53,245 nucleotides of DNA, from positions 1 through 53,245 of the forward strand of contig NZ_WJBG01000183.1 of assembly GCF_009709555.1 (NCBI RefSeq). Direction: 5' to 3'. This document shows, in pieces, positions 1 to 10,184 of the stretch. Made by a program: the position numbers and the translations under genes. This stretch comes from Streptomyces blattellae. Lineage in GTDB: Bacteria > Actinomycetota > Actinomycetes > Streptomycetales > Streptomycetaceae. Position 1 is the stretch's first letter. Each line of letters opens with the position of its first letter. The notes beneath the pieces are model-generated. The model was not told the DNA's origin. It made no database searches and saw only the letters and a list, made by a program, of their open reading frames with translations.

Positions 1-2316
1 CTACTTCACCGGCTCCGGCTCCGGCGCGCTCTCCGTCTCGGCCGAGTCCGCCGGGTCCACCGGCGTCTTCACGGAGTCCAGCAGCAGCTGGGCGACGTCG
101 ACGACCTGGATGGACTCCTTGGCCTTGCCGTCGTTCTTCCTGCCGTTGACCGAGTCCGTGAGCATCACCAGGCAGAACGGGCAGGCCGTCGACACGATGT
201 CCGGGTTCACCGACAGCGCCTCATCGACACGCTCGTCGTTGATGCGCTTGCCGATCCGCTCCTCCATCCACATCCGCGCACCACCGGCGCCGCAGCAGAA
301 GCCGCGCTCCTTGTGGCGGTGCATCTCCTCGTTCCTGAGGCCCGGCACCTTGGCGATGATCTCGCGCGGCGGCGTGTAGATCTTGTTGTGGCGGCCCAGG
401 TAGCAGGGGTCGTGGTACGTGATGATGCCCTCGACCGGCGTGACCGGGATCAGCTTGCCCTCGTCGACGAGGTGCTGGAGCAGCTGGGTGTGGTGGATGA
501 CCTCGTAGTCGCCGCCGATCTGCGGGTACTCGTTGCCGAGGGTGTTGAGGCAGTGCGGGCAGGTGGCGACGATCTTCTTCGCCGACTTCGGCTTCCTGGA
601 CTCCGGCGTGACGTTGCCGTCCTCGTCCGTCTCCTCGCCGAACGCCATGTTCAGCGCCGCGACGTTCTCCATGCCGAGCTCCTGGAACAGCGGCTCGTTG
701 CCCAGGCGGCGGGCGGAGTCACCGGTGCACTTCTCGTCGCCGCCCATGATCGCGAACTTGACGCCCGCGATGTGCAGCAGCTCCGCGAAGGCCTTCGTCG
801 TTTTCTTTGCGCGGTCCTCCAGGGCGCCCGCGCAGCCGACCCAGTACAGGTACTCGACCTCGGACAGGTCCTCGATGTCCTTGCCGACGACCGGGACCTC
901 GAAGTCGACCTCCTTGAGCCACTCCAGGCGCTGCTTCTTCGCCAGGCCCCAGGGGTTGCCCTTCTTCTCCAGGTTCTTGAGCATCGTGCCCGCCTCGGAC
1001 GGGAACGCGGACTCGATCATCACCTGGTAGCGGCGCATGTCGACGATGTGGTCGACGTGCTCGATGTCGACCGGGCACTGCTCCACGCAGGCGCCGCAGG
1101 TGGTGCAGGACCACAGGACGTCCGGGTCGACGACGCCGCCCATGGCGAAGCCACTGTCAGATACAGCCTCTCCAGCCTCGACGGTGCCGATGAGGGGGCG
1201 CTCGGCCTCCGCGAGGGCGGCGGCGGGCACCGAGGCGAGCTGCTCCTCGGACGCCTTCTCCTCGCCCTCCGTCGTCTTGCCGCCACCGGCCAGCAGATAC
1301 GGCGCCTTGGCGTGCGCGTGGTCCCGCAGCGACATGATCAGCAGCTTGGGAGAGAGCGGCTTGCCGGTGTTCCAGGCCGGGCACTGCGACTGGCAGCGTC
1401 CGCACTCGGTGCAGGTGGAGAAGTCCAGCAGGCCCTTCCAGGAGAACTGCTCGACCTGGGAGACACCGAAGACGTCGTCCTCACCGGGGTCGGTGAAGTC
1501 GATCGGCTTGCCGCCGGACGTCATCGGCTGGAGGGCACCGAGGGCCGTCTCGCCGGTGGCGTTGCGCTTGAACCAGATGTTCGGGAAGGCCAGGAAGCGG
1601 TGCCAGGCGACGCCCATGTTGGTGTTGAGCGAGACCACGATCATCCAGATGAACGAGGTGCTGATCTTCACCATCGCGACGAGGTAGACCAGGTTCTGCA
1701 GCGCGGTCAGGCTGAGGCCCTTGAAGGCCAGCACCAGCGGATACGAGGCGAAGTACGCGGCCTCGTAGTGCTCCACGTGGTGGATCGCGCCCTCCAGGCC
1801 GCGCAGCACGTAGATCGCGAGGCCGATGGTGAGGATGACGTACTCGACGAAGTACGCCTGGCCGGACTTGGAGCCGGCGAAACGGGACTTGCGGCCGGCC
1901 CGGGACGGCAGGCTCAGCAGGCGGATGACCATCAGCACGGCGATGCCCAGGACCGTCATCACGCCGATGAACTCGATGTACATCTCGAACGGCAGGAACC
2001 CGCCGATGACCGGCAGCGTCCAGTCGGCCTGGAAGAGCTGGCCGAAGGCCTGGGCGAGGGTCGGCGGCAGCGTCAGGAAGCCGACCGCCACGAACCAGTG
2101 GGCGACGCCGACGATGCCCCACCGGTTCATCCGGGTGTGGCCGAGGAACTCCCGCACCAGCGTCACACTGCGCGCGTAGGGGTTGTCGGTCCGGCTCCCG
2201 GCGGGTACAGGCTGGCCCAGCCTGAAGTACCGGACGAACTGGCCGACGGCGCGCGCGGCCAGCGCCACGCCGACCACGGTCAGAACCAGCGACACGATGA
2301 TCGCGGCGAGCTGCAT
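1..2316 (-). CDS. Membrane-bound (Fe-S) oxidoreductase, EtfD/heterodisulfide-reductase type
   Basis: Likely passes electrons from soluble dehydrogenases or electron-transfer flavoprotein to the quinone pool. The 771-residue protein has an N-terminal membrane domain of about five or six helices (residues 1-240). Two 4Fe-4S ferredoxin motifs follow, C302-x2-C305-x2-C308-x3-C312 and C404-x2-C407-x2-C410-x3-C414. Two C-terminal CCG (heterodisulfide reductase) domains show YWVGCAG, CPHC, HDPCYLGRH, CCGAGG and CPFC. The layout matches mycobacterial EtfD (Rv0338c family), which links ETF from fatty-acid beta-oxidation to menaquinone; that role is inferred. The ATG at 2316 opens the membrane domain directly. 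The tail is acidic and proline-rich. The gene is monocistronic as far as visible and divergent from the next gene. Confidence 0.85.
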   Translation of the reverse strand: MQLAAIIVSLVLTVVGVALAARAVGQFVRYFRLGQPVPAGSRTDNPYARSVTLVREFLGHTRMNRWGIVGVAHWFVAVGFLTLPPTLAQAFGQLFQADWTLPVIGGFLPFEMYIEFIGVMTVLGIAVLMVIRLLSLPSRAGRKSRFAGSKSGQAYFVEYVILTIGLAIYVLRGLEGAIHHVEHYEAAYFASYPLVLAFKGLSLTALQNLVYLVAMVKISTSFIWMIVVSLNTNMGVAWHRFLAFPNIWFKRNATGETALGALQPMTSGGKPIDFTDPGEDDVFGVSQVEQFSWKGLLDFSTCTECGRCQSQCPAWNTGKPLSPKLLIMSLRDHAHAKAPYLLAGGGKTTEGEEKASEEQLASVPAAALAEAERPLIGTVEAGEAVSDSGFAMGGVVDPDVLWSCTTCGACVEQCPVDIEHVDHIVDMRRYQVMIESAFPSEAGTMLKNLEKKGNPWGLAKKQRLEWLKEVDFEVPVVGKDIEDLSEVEYLYWVGCAGALEDRAKKTTKAFAELLHIAGVKFAIMGGDEKCTGDSARRLGNEPLFQELGMENVAALNMAFGEETDEDGNVTPESRKPKSAKKIVATCPHCLNTLGNEYPQIGGDYEVIHHTQLLQHLVDEGKLIPVTPVEGIITYHDPCYLGRHNKIYTPPREIIAKVPGLRNEEMHRHKERGFCCGAGGARMWMEERIGKRINDERVDEALSVNPDIVSTACPFCLVMLTDSVNGRKNDGKAKESIQVVDVAQLLLDSVKTPVDPADSAETESAPEPEPVK

Positions 2317-2357
2317 TTCGGGGCTCCTCGGGCCTGCGAGGGGTTCTTCGAGCGGGA

Positions 2358-2371
2358 TTACTAAGCGGTAA
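2358..2371. promoter_or_regulatory. Candidate operator, TTAC-N6-GTAA
   Basis: A short inverted repeat (TTAC, six bases, GTAA) lies about 42 bp upstream of the Fe-S oxidoreductase start; TAAG-N6-CTTA overlaps it at 2363-2376. TetR-family regulators of fatty-acid catabolism in actinobacteria often bind TTAC/GTAA-type palindromes, which would fit an EtfD-like gene. Only the four outer base pairs on each side are symmetric, so this is tentative. Confidence 0.25.
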
Positions 2372-2512
2372 CTTATGTGGTCCGTCTGAGACTACCCATA
2401 TCTTCCGCCGCACTGTAGCCAGGTGCACCGTGATCTGGGTCGCTGAGGGTTGCCTCAGGAGATGACCGTGTTATTCGTACCAAAATAGGCAATTTATGAC
2501 TAATTTAGGTCT

Positions 2513-3532
2513 GTGATCTACGGGATCGTCGCAGCCTCCGCCGCCTTCCTCCTCGCCGCCGTCCTCGCCGCACTGCTGCGGATGCCCGCCCAGCGGATCG
2601 GGCTGCTCGACCGGCGCTGGCAGCGACCCGTGCCCGTGGTCGGCGGGGTGGCCGTCGTCGTCGCGACCTGTGCGGTGGCCGGCGCGGGGAACTGGACGCG
2701 GTACGCGCCCCTGGGGGACGGGGTCGGCCGGCTGGTCGTGGCCGCCGCCGTCGTCGCCGGGATCGGGCTGATCGCCGACTTCAGACGGGTCAAGCTGCGG
2801 TTCCTGGTCGGCGGTACGGCGATCGCGGCGGCCTGTGTGGTGCCGTACGGCGAGACCGGGCTCCTCGTCGGAGTGCTCGCCGTCGGGTGGATCGTCTTCG
2901 TCGCCGTCGGGTTCCGGGCGCTGGACCACGCGGACGCGCTGGCGGGGACCGTCGGGGTGGTGACCGCCTTCGGGGCCGGGGCCGTCGCCGCGGCCGAGGT
3001 CATGGACGGGCTCGCGGTGCTGCTCAGCGTGCTGGCCGCCGCGCTGACCGGGTTCCTCATGCACAACTGGCCGCCCGCGCGCGTGGCGCTCGGCTCGTGC
3101 GGGTCGCTGTTCACCGGGTTCCTGCTCGCCTCGACGGCCGTGTTCACGCGGGCCGGCGGCGATCCGGTGTCCGACGCGGGCGTGCTGTTCTCCCTCGCCG
3201 CCGTGGCCGCCGCCGACGTCGTCCTCGTACTGCTGTCCCGCCGCTTCGCCGGGCGGCCCCTGCTGCGGCGCGGGCCCGACCATCTCGCGCACCGGCTGCG
3301 GCGGCTCGGGCTCACCCCGCAGGGGTCGGTGGTCATCCTCGCCCTCTGCGCCTTCTCGGCGGTGCTCGTCGGGGTGCTGGTGCATGTCGGGTGGGTGGTC
3401 GAGTCCGCGGTGGTGTGGGTGGCGGGGGGTGCCGTGGTGGTCGTGGTGGGACTGCTCGGGGTGCCTGTCTACGGACCTCGCCGGTCGGCGTCCCCGCAGG
3501 TCACGACCCAGTTGCGTGTAAGGAACGGATAA
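2513..3532 (+). CDS. Degenerate MraY/WecA-like (glycosyltransferase 4) integral membrane protein
   Basis: A 339-residue protein of about ten hydrophobic segments, with the overall pattern of polyprenyl-phosphate N-acetylhexosamine-1-phosphate transferases. The family outline is visible as RxGLLDRRWxRPVPVVGG near residues 29-45, HNWPPARVALGSCGS at 184-198 and a PDHLAHRLRRLG motif near 262. Catalytic positions have decayed: the DD pair is A88-D89, the NxxNxxDGxDGLA motif is replaced around L137-DHADALAG, and the MGDxGS aspartate is a serine (GSCGS). It is probably not an active transferase. The GTG start has no clear ribosome-binding site; an ATG at 2582 is possible but would remove the first helix. 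It sits just upstream of the dnaK promoter. Function unknown. Confidence 0.6.
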   Translation: MIYGIVAASAAFLLAAVLAALLRMPAQRIGLLDRRWQRPVPVVGGVAVVVATCAVAGAGNWTRYAPLGDGVGRLVVAAAVVAGIGLIADFRRVKLRFLVGGTAIAAACVVPYGETGLLVGVLAVGWIVFVAVGFRALDHADALAGTVGVVTAFGAGAVAAAEVMDGLAVLLSVLAAALTGFLMHNWPPARVALGSCGSLFTGFLLASTAVFTRAGGDPVSDAGVLFSLAAVAAADVVLVLLSRRFAGRPLLRRGPDHLAHRLRRLGLTPQGSVVILALCAFSAVLVGVLVHVGWVVESAVVWVAGGAVVVVVGLLGVPVYGPRRSASPQVTTQLRVRNG

Positions 3533-3534
3533 GA

Positions 3535-3555
3535 GTTGAGCCTCACGGACTCAGG
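3535..3555. promoter_or_regulatory. HAIR-like HspR operator (distal)
   Basis: GTTGAGC-N7-ACTCAGG matches the HspR-associated inverted repeat CTTGAGT-N7-ACTCAAG at 11 of 14 arm positions with the correct 7-bp spacer. It lies immediately upstream of the dnaK -35 hexamer, so the promoter is flanked by two HspR sites, as reported for Streptomyces dnaK operons. Confidence 0.65.
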
Positions 3556-3559
3556 TCTG

Positions 3560-3588
3560 TTGACCCATTTCCCGGCTTCGTGCACACT
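3560..3588 (+). promoter_or_regulatory. dnaK operon promoter
   Basis: A TTGACC -35 box at 3560-3565 is followed after 17 bp by a weak -10 (CACACT, 3583-3588) that runs into the proximal HAIR. HspR bound there would occlude RNA polymerase. The assignment is by position and the good -35; the -10 is weak. Confidence 0.5.
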
Positions 3589-3607
3589 TGAGTCCGTTCC
3601 ACTCAAG
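3587..3607. promoter_or_regulatory. Perfect HAIR operator of the dnaK operon
   Basis: CTTGAGT, CCGTTCC spacer, ACTCAAG: a perfect match to the HspR-associated inverted repeat consensus, ending 19 bp before the dnaK ATG and overlapping the putative -10. HspR, encoded at the end of the same operon, represses from this site with DnaK as co-repressor in Streptomyces. Confidence 0.9.
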
Positions 3608-3626
3608 TCAGCTGGAGGAATCAACC

Positions 3627-5479
<1,853 letters not shown>

Positions 5480-5483
<4 letters not shown>

Positions 5484-6124
5484 CCGAGGAGACCCCGGGC
5501 TTCGAGGAGAAGCCCGACGTCCCCTCCGGCGCGACCCCCGACGACGCCGAGCCGAAGGCCGCTCCCGAGGAGGGGGCGGCCCCGGCCGGGGACGTGGACG
5601 AAAGTGCGGGCCTGCTGGCCCAGCTGGACCAGGCGCGTACGGCGCTCGGTGAGCGCACGGCTGACCTCCAGCGGCTCCAGGCCGAGTTCGCGAACTACCG
5701 CCGCCGGGTCGAGCGCGACCGGATCGCGGTCAAGGAGATCGCCATCGCGAACCTCCTGACCGAACTCCTGCCGGTGCTCGACGACATCGGCCGCGCCCGG
5801 GACCACGGCGAGTTCGTCGGCGGATTCAAGTCCGTCGGGGAGTCGCTGGAGACCGTCGCGGCGAAGATGGGGCTGCAGCAGTTCGGCAAGGAGGGCGAGC
5901 CCTTCGACCCGACGATCCACGAGGCGCTGATGCACTCCTACGCGCCCGATGTCACGGAGACGACCTGCGTCGCGATCCTCCAGCCGGGGTATCGCATCGG
6001 CGAGCGCACCATCCGCCCCGCGCGGGTGGCCGTCGCCGAACCCCAGCCGGGGGCGCAGACGGTCAAGGCCGAGGACGCGTCCGAGGCCGCCGAGGAGAAG
6101 GACAACGGCCCTGAGGAGGGCTGA
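5480..6124 (+). CDS. grpE: Nucleotide exchange factor GrpE
   Basis: Releases ADP from DnaK. The 214-residue protein has a long acidic, low-complexity N-terminus (about residues 1-45), a coiled-coil helix (LLAQLDQARTALGERTADLQ onward), the GrpE signature region AEFANYRRRVERDR and the C-terminal beta domain (FDPTIHEALMH ... ILQPGYRIGERTIRPARVAVA). The GTG start overlaps the dnaK TGA in a GTGA arrangement, implying translational coupling. A charged tail of about 30 residues follows the core. dnaJ starts 33 bp downstream. Confidence 0.97.
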
Positions 6125-6157
6125 GGCAGACGCTGAGCGGAAGGAGGGACGTCGAGG

Positions 6158-7345
6158 ATGAGCACCAAGGACTTCATCGAGAAGGACTACTACAAGGTCC
6201 TCGGCGTCCCCAAGGACGCCACCGAAGCCGAGATCAAGAAGGCGTACCGCAAGCTCGCCCGCGAGTACCACCCGGACGCCAACAAGGGCAACGCCAAGGC
6301 CGAGGAACGCTTCAAGGAGATCTCCGAGGCGAACGACATACTCGGCGACCCCAAGAAGCGCAAGGAGTACGACGAGGCGCGCACCCTCTTCGGGAACGGC
6401 GGGTTCCGTCCCGGACCGGGCGCGGGCGGCGGCAACTTCAACTTTGACCTGGGCGACCTCTTCGGCGGCGGCCCCCAGGGCGGCGGGTCGGGTTCCGGCG
6501 GCTCGGGAGGCTTCGGCGGCGGAATCGGTGATGTCTTCGGGGGCCTGTTCAACCGCGGCGGCGCCACCACCCGGACCCAGCCGCGACGCGGCCAGGACAT
6601 CGAGTCCGAGGTCACCCTCAGCTTCACCGAGGCGATCGAGGGCGCGACGGTCCCGCTGCGGATGTCCTCGCAGTCCCCCTGCAAGGCCTGTTCGGGCACC
6701 GGCGACGCGAACGGCAACCCGCGGGTCTGCCCGACCTGTGTGGGCACCGGCCAGGTGGCCCGGGGTTCGGGCGGCGGCTTCTCGCTCACCGACCCCTGCC
6801 CGGACTGCAAGGGCCGCGGCCTGATCGCGGAGAACCCCTGCGAGATCTGCAAGGGCAGCGGTCGCGCCAAGTCGTCGCGGACGATGCAGGTCCGTATCCC
6901 GGCCGGGGTGTCGGACGGCCAGCGCATCCGGCTGCGCGGCAAGGGCGCACCCGGTGAACGGGGCGGCCCGGCAGGCGACTTGTATGTGGTCGTCCACGTC
7001 GACGCCCACCCGGTGTTCGGCCGCAAGGACGACAACCTCACCGTCACCGTCCCGGTCACGTTCACCGAGGCCGCCCTCGGCGGCGAGGTCCGGGTCCCCA
7101 CCCTCGGCGGCCCGCCGGTCACCCTGAAGCTGCCGCCGGGCACGCCCAACGGCCGCACCATGCGGGCGCGGGGCAAGGGCGCGGTCCGCAAGGACGGTAC
7201 CCGCGGCGACCTGTTGGTCACCGTCGAGGTAAGTGTCCCGAAGGACCTGACGGGGAAGGCTCGTGACGCACTGGAGGCGTATCGCGAGGCGACCGCGGGC
7301 GAGGACCCGCGGGCGGAGCTGTTCCAGGCCGCGAAGGGAGCTTGA
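6158..7345 (+). CDS. dnaJ: Chaperone DnaJ (Hsp40)
   Basis: Co-chaperone that delivers substrates to DnaK and stimulates its ATPase. The 395-residue protein contains a J domain with the HPD motif (YHPDANKG, residues about 40-47), a Gly/Phe-rich linker (about 85-140), four zinc-binding repeats (CKACSGTG, CPTCVGTG, CPDCKGRG, CEICKGSG) and the C-terminal peptide-binding domains. It is a type I DnaJ of normal length. A purine-rich GGAAGGAGGGA lies about 12 bases upstream of the ATG. Its TGA shares one base with the hspR ATG. Confidence 0.97.
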   Translation: MSTKDFIEKDYYKVLGVPKDATEAEIKKAYRKLAREYHPDANKGNAKAEERFKEISEANDILGDPKKRKEYDEARTLFGNGGFRPGPGAGGGNFNFDLGDLFGGGPQGGGSGSGGSGGFGGGIGDVFGGLFNRGGATTRTQPRRGQDIESEVTLSFTEAIEGATVPLRMSSQSPCKACSGTGDANGNPRVCPTCVGTGQVARGSGGGFSLTDPCPDCKGRGLIAENPCEICKGSGRAKSSRTMQVRIPAGVSDGQRIRLRGKGAPGERGGPAGDLYVVVHVDAHPVFGRKDDNLTVTVPVTFTEAALGGEVRVPTLGGPPVTLKLPPGTPNGRTMRARGKGAVRKDGTRGDLLVTVEVSVPKDLTGKARDALEAYREATAGEDPRAELFQAAKGA

Positions 7346-7797
7346 TGGAGATGGACGGCCGTCGGCGCAACCCGTATGAACTGACCGAGGAGACCCCGGT
7401 CTACGTCATCTCGGTGGCGGCCCAGCTGTCCGGCCTGCACCCGCAGACCCTGCGTCAGTACGACCGCCTGGGCCTGGTCTCCCCGGACCGCACCGCCGGC
7501 CGGGGCCGCCGCTACTCGGCCCGCGACATCGAACTGCTGCGCACCGTGCAGCAGTTGTCGCAGGACGAGGGCATCAACCTGGCCGGCATCAAGCGCATCA
7601 TCGAACTGGAGAACCAGGTCGCCGCCCTCCAGTCGCGCGTGGCCGAGCTGCAAGCGGCCCTCGACGGGGCCGCCGCGGCGATGCAGCAGCGGGAGGCGGC
7701 GGTGCATGCGTCGTACCGCCGTGATCTGGTGCCGTACCAGGAAGTCCAGCAGACGAGCGCGCTGGTGGTGTGGCGGCCGAAGAAGACCAAGGACTGA
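7345..7797 (+). CDS. hspR: MerR-family heat-shock repressor HspR
   Basis: Autoregulatory repressor of the dnaK operon, clpB and other heat-shock genes; it binds HAIR sites. The protein of about 150 residues has a MerR-type winged helix-turn-helix (VYVISVAAQLSGLHPQTLRQYDRLGLVSP, then RYSARDIELLRTVQQL), a coiled coil (ELENQVAALQSRVAELQAAL) and a conserved C-terminus ending VVWRPKKTKD. The start is ambiguous: ATG 7345 overlaps the dnaJ stop (TGATG), and ATG 7351 is also possible; GAAGGGAG lies just upstream. Three HAIR sites in this window are its obvious targets. Confidence 0.95.
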   Translation: MEMDGRRRNPYELTEETPVYVISVAAQLSGLHPQTLRQYDRLGLVSPDRTAGRGRRYSARDIELLRTVQQLSQDEGINLAGIKRIIELENQVAALQSRVAELQAALDGAAAAMQQREAAVHASYRRDLVPYQEVQQTSALVVWRPKKTKD

Positions 7798-7821
7798 GCC
7801 TGGACTGAGCCTGGACTGAGC
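7791..7821 (+). repeat. Three tandem 11-bp units over the hspR stop codon
   Basis: GGACTGAGCCT occurs at 7791 and 7802, and a third copy starting at 7813 diverges at its last two bases. The hspR stop TGA lies in the first unit and is repeated in each following unit, in different frames. It probably arose by slippage. Confidence 0.7.
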
Positions 7822-7837
7822 GCGTGTGAGGGTGGAA

Positions 7838-7875
7838 GGGGCCCGGAGGTTCGGTGAGAACCTCCGGGCCCCTTT
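7838..7875 (+). terminator. Strong terminator of the dnaK operon
   Basis: A perfect 15-bp stem (7838-7852 with 7858-7872, GGGGCCCGGAGGTTC arm) with a 5-base loop is followed by TTT. It lies 40 bp after hspR and before the convergent FN3 gene, so it probably serves both directions. Confidence 0.85.
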
Positions 7876-7902
7876 CGCGTGTCACATGGCGTGAGCGTCG
7901 GC

Positions 7903-9888
7903 TCAGGTGAACATCCAGGTGCCCACCGGCGCCGACTCGGTGCCGTCCGCGTAGACGGCCGTGACCTTGTAGAAGACCGTGCTGTCCGAGGGCGCGGTCG
8001 TGTCGGTGAACCGGTAGTAGTCGGTGGCCTGGGTGTCGAACTGCTGGACGTAGGTGTGCGTGGAGTTGTCCCAGCGGTAGACGCGGAGGGCGGTCGCGGT
8101 GCCGTATGTGTCCGCGGCCTCGTTGTAGGACAGGTAGATCTCGCCGTACGCACTGTCCGTGGTGAGGATGTCCGAGGTCTCGGCGTAGGTCTGGTCGGGC
8201 GTCATGTTGAACTCGTTGACGTCGACGGTGGTCGCCGAGGCGACGTCGAGGGCGTTGCCGTTCGCGTCGACGGCGACGACGGCGTAGCGCAGGTTCTCGT
8301 CGTCGGGCAGGTTCGGATCCCGGTTGGCGGACTGCGACGAGCCGAACGGCAGACTGTCGGTGATGTTCGTGTACGCCGTCCAGACGCCGTCGGTGTTCTG
8401 GCTCCGGTAGACCTCGTAGTGGTCGAAGTCGGCGGCGGTGCTGTCGTCCCAGTCGAGGAGGATGCCGTTCTCGGCGGACGTCGCGGTCAGCCCGGTCACC
8501 GTGCCGGGGGGCGTGCGGTCGCCCAGGTGCTCGACGGTGACGGAGGCCGAGGCGGGGCCCAGGTTGCCGTCGTCGTCCTCGGCCCGGACGTGGTAGGTGT
8601 ACGTCGTGCCGGGTTCGACGTCGTGGTCCACGAACTCACCGCTGGCATCGCCGATGTAGGCACCGTCGCGGTAGACCCGGAAGGTCTCCAGGTCGGCGTC
8701 CTGATCCCGGTTCCAGGACCAGGTCAGGGTGACGTCGTGCTCGTTGGAGGTGGCCGCCAGGTCGGTCGGGACGAAGGCCGGCGCGGTGGTGTCGTACGTC
8801 TCGAACTCGGCGGTGCCGGAGACGGCCGACTCGTTGCCGTGCGTGTCGACGGCGGTGACGACGTAGTAGTACCAGTCGCCGGTCTGGGGCGGAGTGTCCT
8901 GGAAGGCGGCGCTGGACGGGGTGCCGACCAGGTTCTCGGCGGTCGGCGCGACGGGCTTGGACGTCGAGCGGTACACCCGGTAACCGGCGATGTCGGACTC
9001 GCTGTTGCCGTCCCAGTACAGCTTCACCGAGGTGACCATGCCGATGGCCCAGTTGTCCTCCACGCCGGTGGGTGCGGCGGGGGCGGAGGTGTCGACGGTG
9101 GTGACGGCCCGGTCGGCCGAGCCGGCGGACTGGTTGCCCGCCTTGTCGTGGGCGCGGACCTCGTAGTAGTAGGTCGCTCCGTTCTTGGGGAGGGTCGTGT
9201 CGGTGTAGGAGGTGGCCGTGGTGGTGGTCAGTCTCGTCCAGGTGCCGTTCAGCCGGCGGTAGACCTTGTAGCCCGCGAGGTCCATCTCCTTGTTCTTGGC
9301 CCAGGTGAGCTTGGCCTTGCCGGTCGCCTTGTCGTACGACACCGAAGTGCCCGTCGGGGCAAGGGGCTTGACCTTGTCGACGCTCGCCGACGTCCTCGGT
9401 GTGTACGTGAACTTGACCTTGGCGGCGCCGGTCCAGTTGACGTAGTCGATCCGCAGGGAGTGCTTGCCCTTGGGGATGGTGAGGTTGACGGTCTTGGAAC
9501 GCGAACTCGTCGTGTTCGACCAGAGGTTGATCTTCCGGACGCCGTCCAGGTAGACGCGGATCCCGTCCGTGCCCGAGACGCCCAGCGCGAAGGGACCGCC
9601 GGAGCCGAAGTCACGGGTGACGGTCCAGCGGACGCCGAAGTTGTTGCTCGGCAGACCCGCGGCGGGGGCGCCGCTCCAGCTCTGGTCGATCGCGTTGTCG
9701 CAGTCGGTCTTCTTCGGGGTGCCGGAGAAGCCGGTGTTCGCGAAGAACTGGCGCTTGAAGACGGGGGAGGTGCAGGTGACGGCGGCGGAGGCAGGGGCGA
9801 CGGCAGCGGTGAGCAGGCTGCCGGCGGTGGCGAGCACGACGGCGGTCGCGGTCGCGGCCGCGGCGGTCGTGCGTCTGGCTGGGTTCAT
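7903..9888 (-). CDS. Secreted PA14/fibronectin type III multidomain protein
   Basis: A 661-residue exported protein. Residues 1-36 form a Sec signal peptide (RR n-region, Ala-rich h-region, cleavage near ASAA). Residues about 38-155 resemble a PA14 carbohydrate-binding module (WTVTRDFGSGGPFAL, GIRVYLDGVRKINLW, KHSLRIDYVNWTGAAKVKF). About five fibronectin type III repeats follow, recognisable by KLTWAKN, KLYWDGNSESDIAGYRVYRS, TLTWSWNRDQDADLETFRVY, LLDWDDSTAADFDHYEVYRS and a final repeat, each with a YYYxVxAxD-type strand. No catalytic domain is visible. It is probably a cell-surface or extracellular polysaccharide-binding protein. It is convergent with hspR and divergent from the sugar-binding lipoprotein gene. 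Confidence 0.85.
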   Translation of the reverse strand: MNPARRTTAAAATATAVVLATAGSLLTAAVAPASAAVTCTSPVFKRQFFANTGFSGTPKKTDCDNAIDQSWSGAPAAGLPSNNFGVRWTVTRDFGSGGPFALGVSGTDGIRVYLDGVRKINLWSNTTSSRSKTVNLTIPKGKHSLRIDYVNWTGAAKVKFTYTPRTSASVDKVKPLAPTGTSVSYDKATGKAKLTWAKNKEMDLAGYKVYRRLNGTWTRLTTTTATSYTDTTLPKNGATYYYEVRAHDKAGNQSAGSADRAVTTVDTSAPAAPTGVEDNWAIGMVTSVKLYWDGNSESDIAGYRVYRSTSKPVAPTAENLVGTPSSAAFQDTPPQTGDWYYYVVTAVDTHGNESAVSGTAEFETYDTTAPAFVPTDLAATSNEHDVTLTWSWNRDQDADLETFRVYRDGAYIGDASGEFVDHDVEPGTTYTYHVRAEDDDGNLGPASASVTVEHLGDRTPPGTVTGLTATSAENGILLDWDDSTAADFDHYEVYRSQNTDGVWTAYTNITDSLPFGSSQSANRDPNLPDDENLRYAVVAVDANGNALDVASATTVDVNEFNMTPDQTYAETSDILTTDSAYGEIYLSYNEAADTYGTATALRVYRWDNSTHTYVQQFDTQATDYYRFTDTTAPSDSTVFYKVTAVYADGTESAPVGTWMFT

Positions 9889-10184
9889 TCAGTCCTCGGG
9901 TCGGGATCGGAACGACGTAAAGAAGCTGCCGTGATCACGACTCGCGAGGAATGGAGTTGGTTGTACGGATCTCCGCTCCTTTCTTGAAGGGTGTCGAATG
10001 GAGGGGTCGTAAAGGTGACTTGAAGGCGAATCTCCTGCGTCTTCACAAGTAAGCGGAGGGTGATGTTGCCATCTCGTTAAGTGGTTCCGCTTGACGTCGA
10101 CGGGCGCGTACGCGTTGGCTTTTTCAGCCACCTGGGTCGCAATGCCGCGCCCACGTCCGCAAGACATCAGAAGTGAGCACCTCC
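9889..10184. promoter_or_regulatory. Divergent intergenic region between the FN3 and solute-binding genes
   Basis: About 300 bp without a convincing gene. It must hold promoters for both flanking genes. A TTGACG-like hexamer lies at 10091-10096 upstream of the lipoprotein gene, but no confident -10 or operator was identified. Confidence 0.4.

Noticed and set aside
313..2364. Long plus-strand open frame of 683 codons opposite the Fe-S oxidoreductase gene
   Set aside because: It is a GC-bias shadow: its translation is Arg/Val/Leu-rich low complexity with no motifs, while the minus strand encodes clear ferredoxin and CCG domains.
7879..9987. 702-codon plus-strand frame opposite the FN3 protein
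   Set aside because: Val/Gly/Arg low complexity, whereas the minus strand shows a signal peptide and repeated FN3 motifs.
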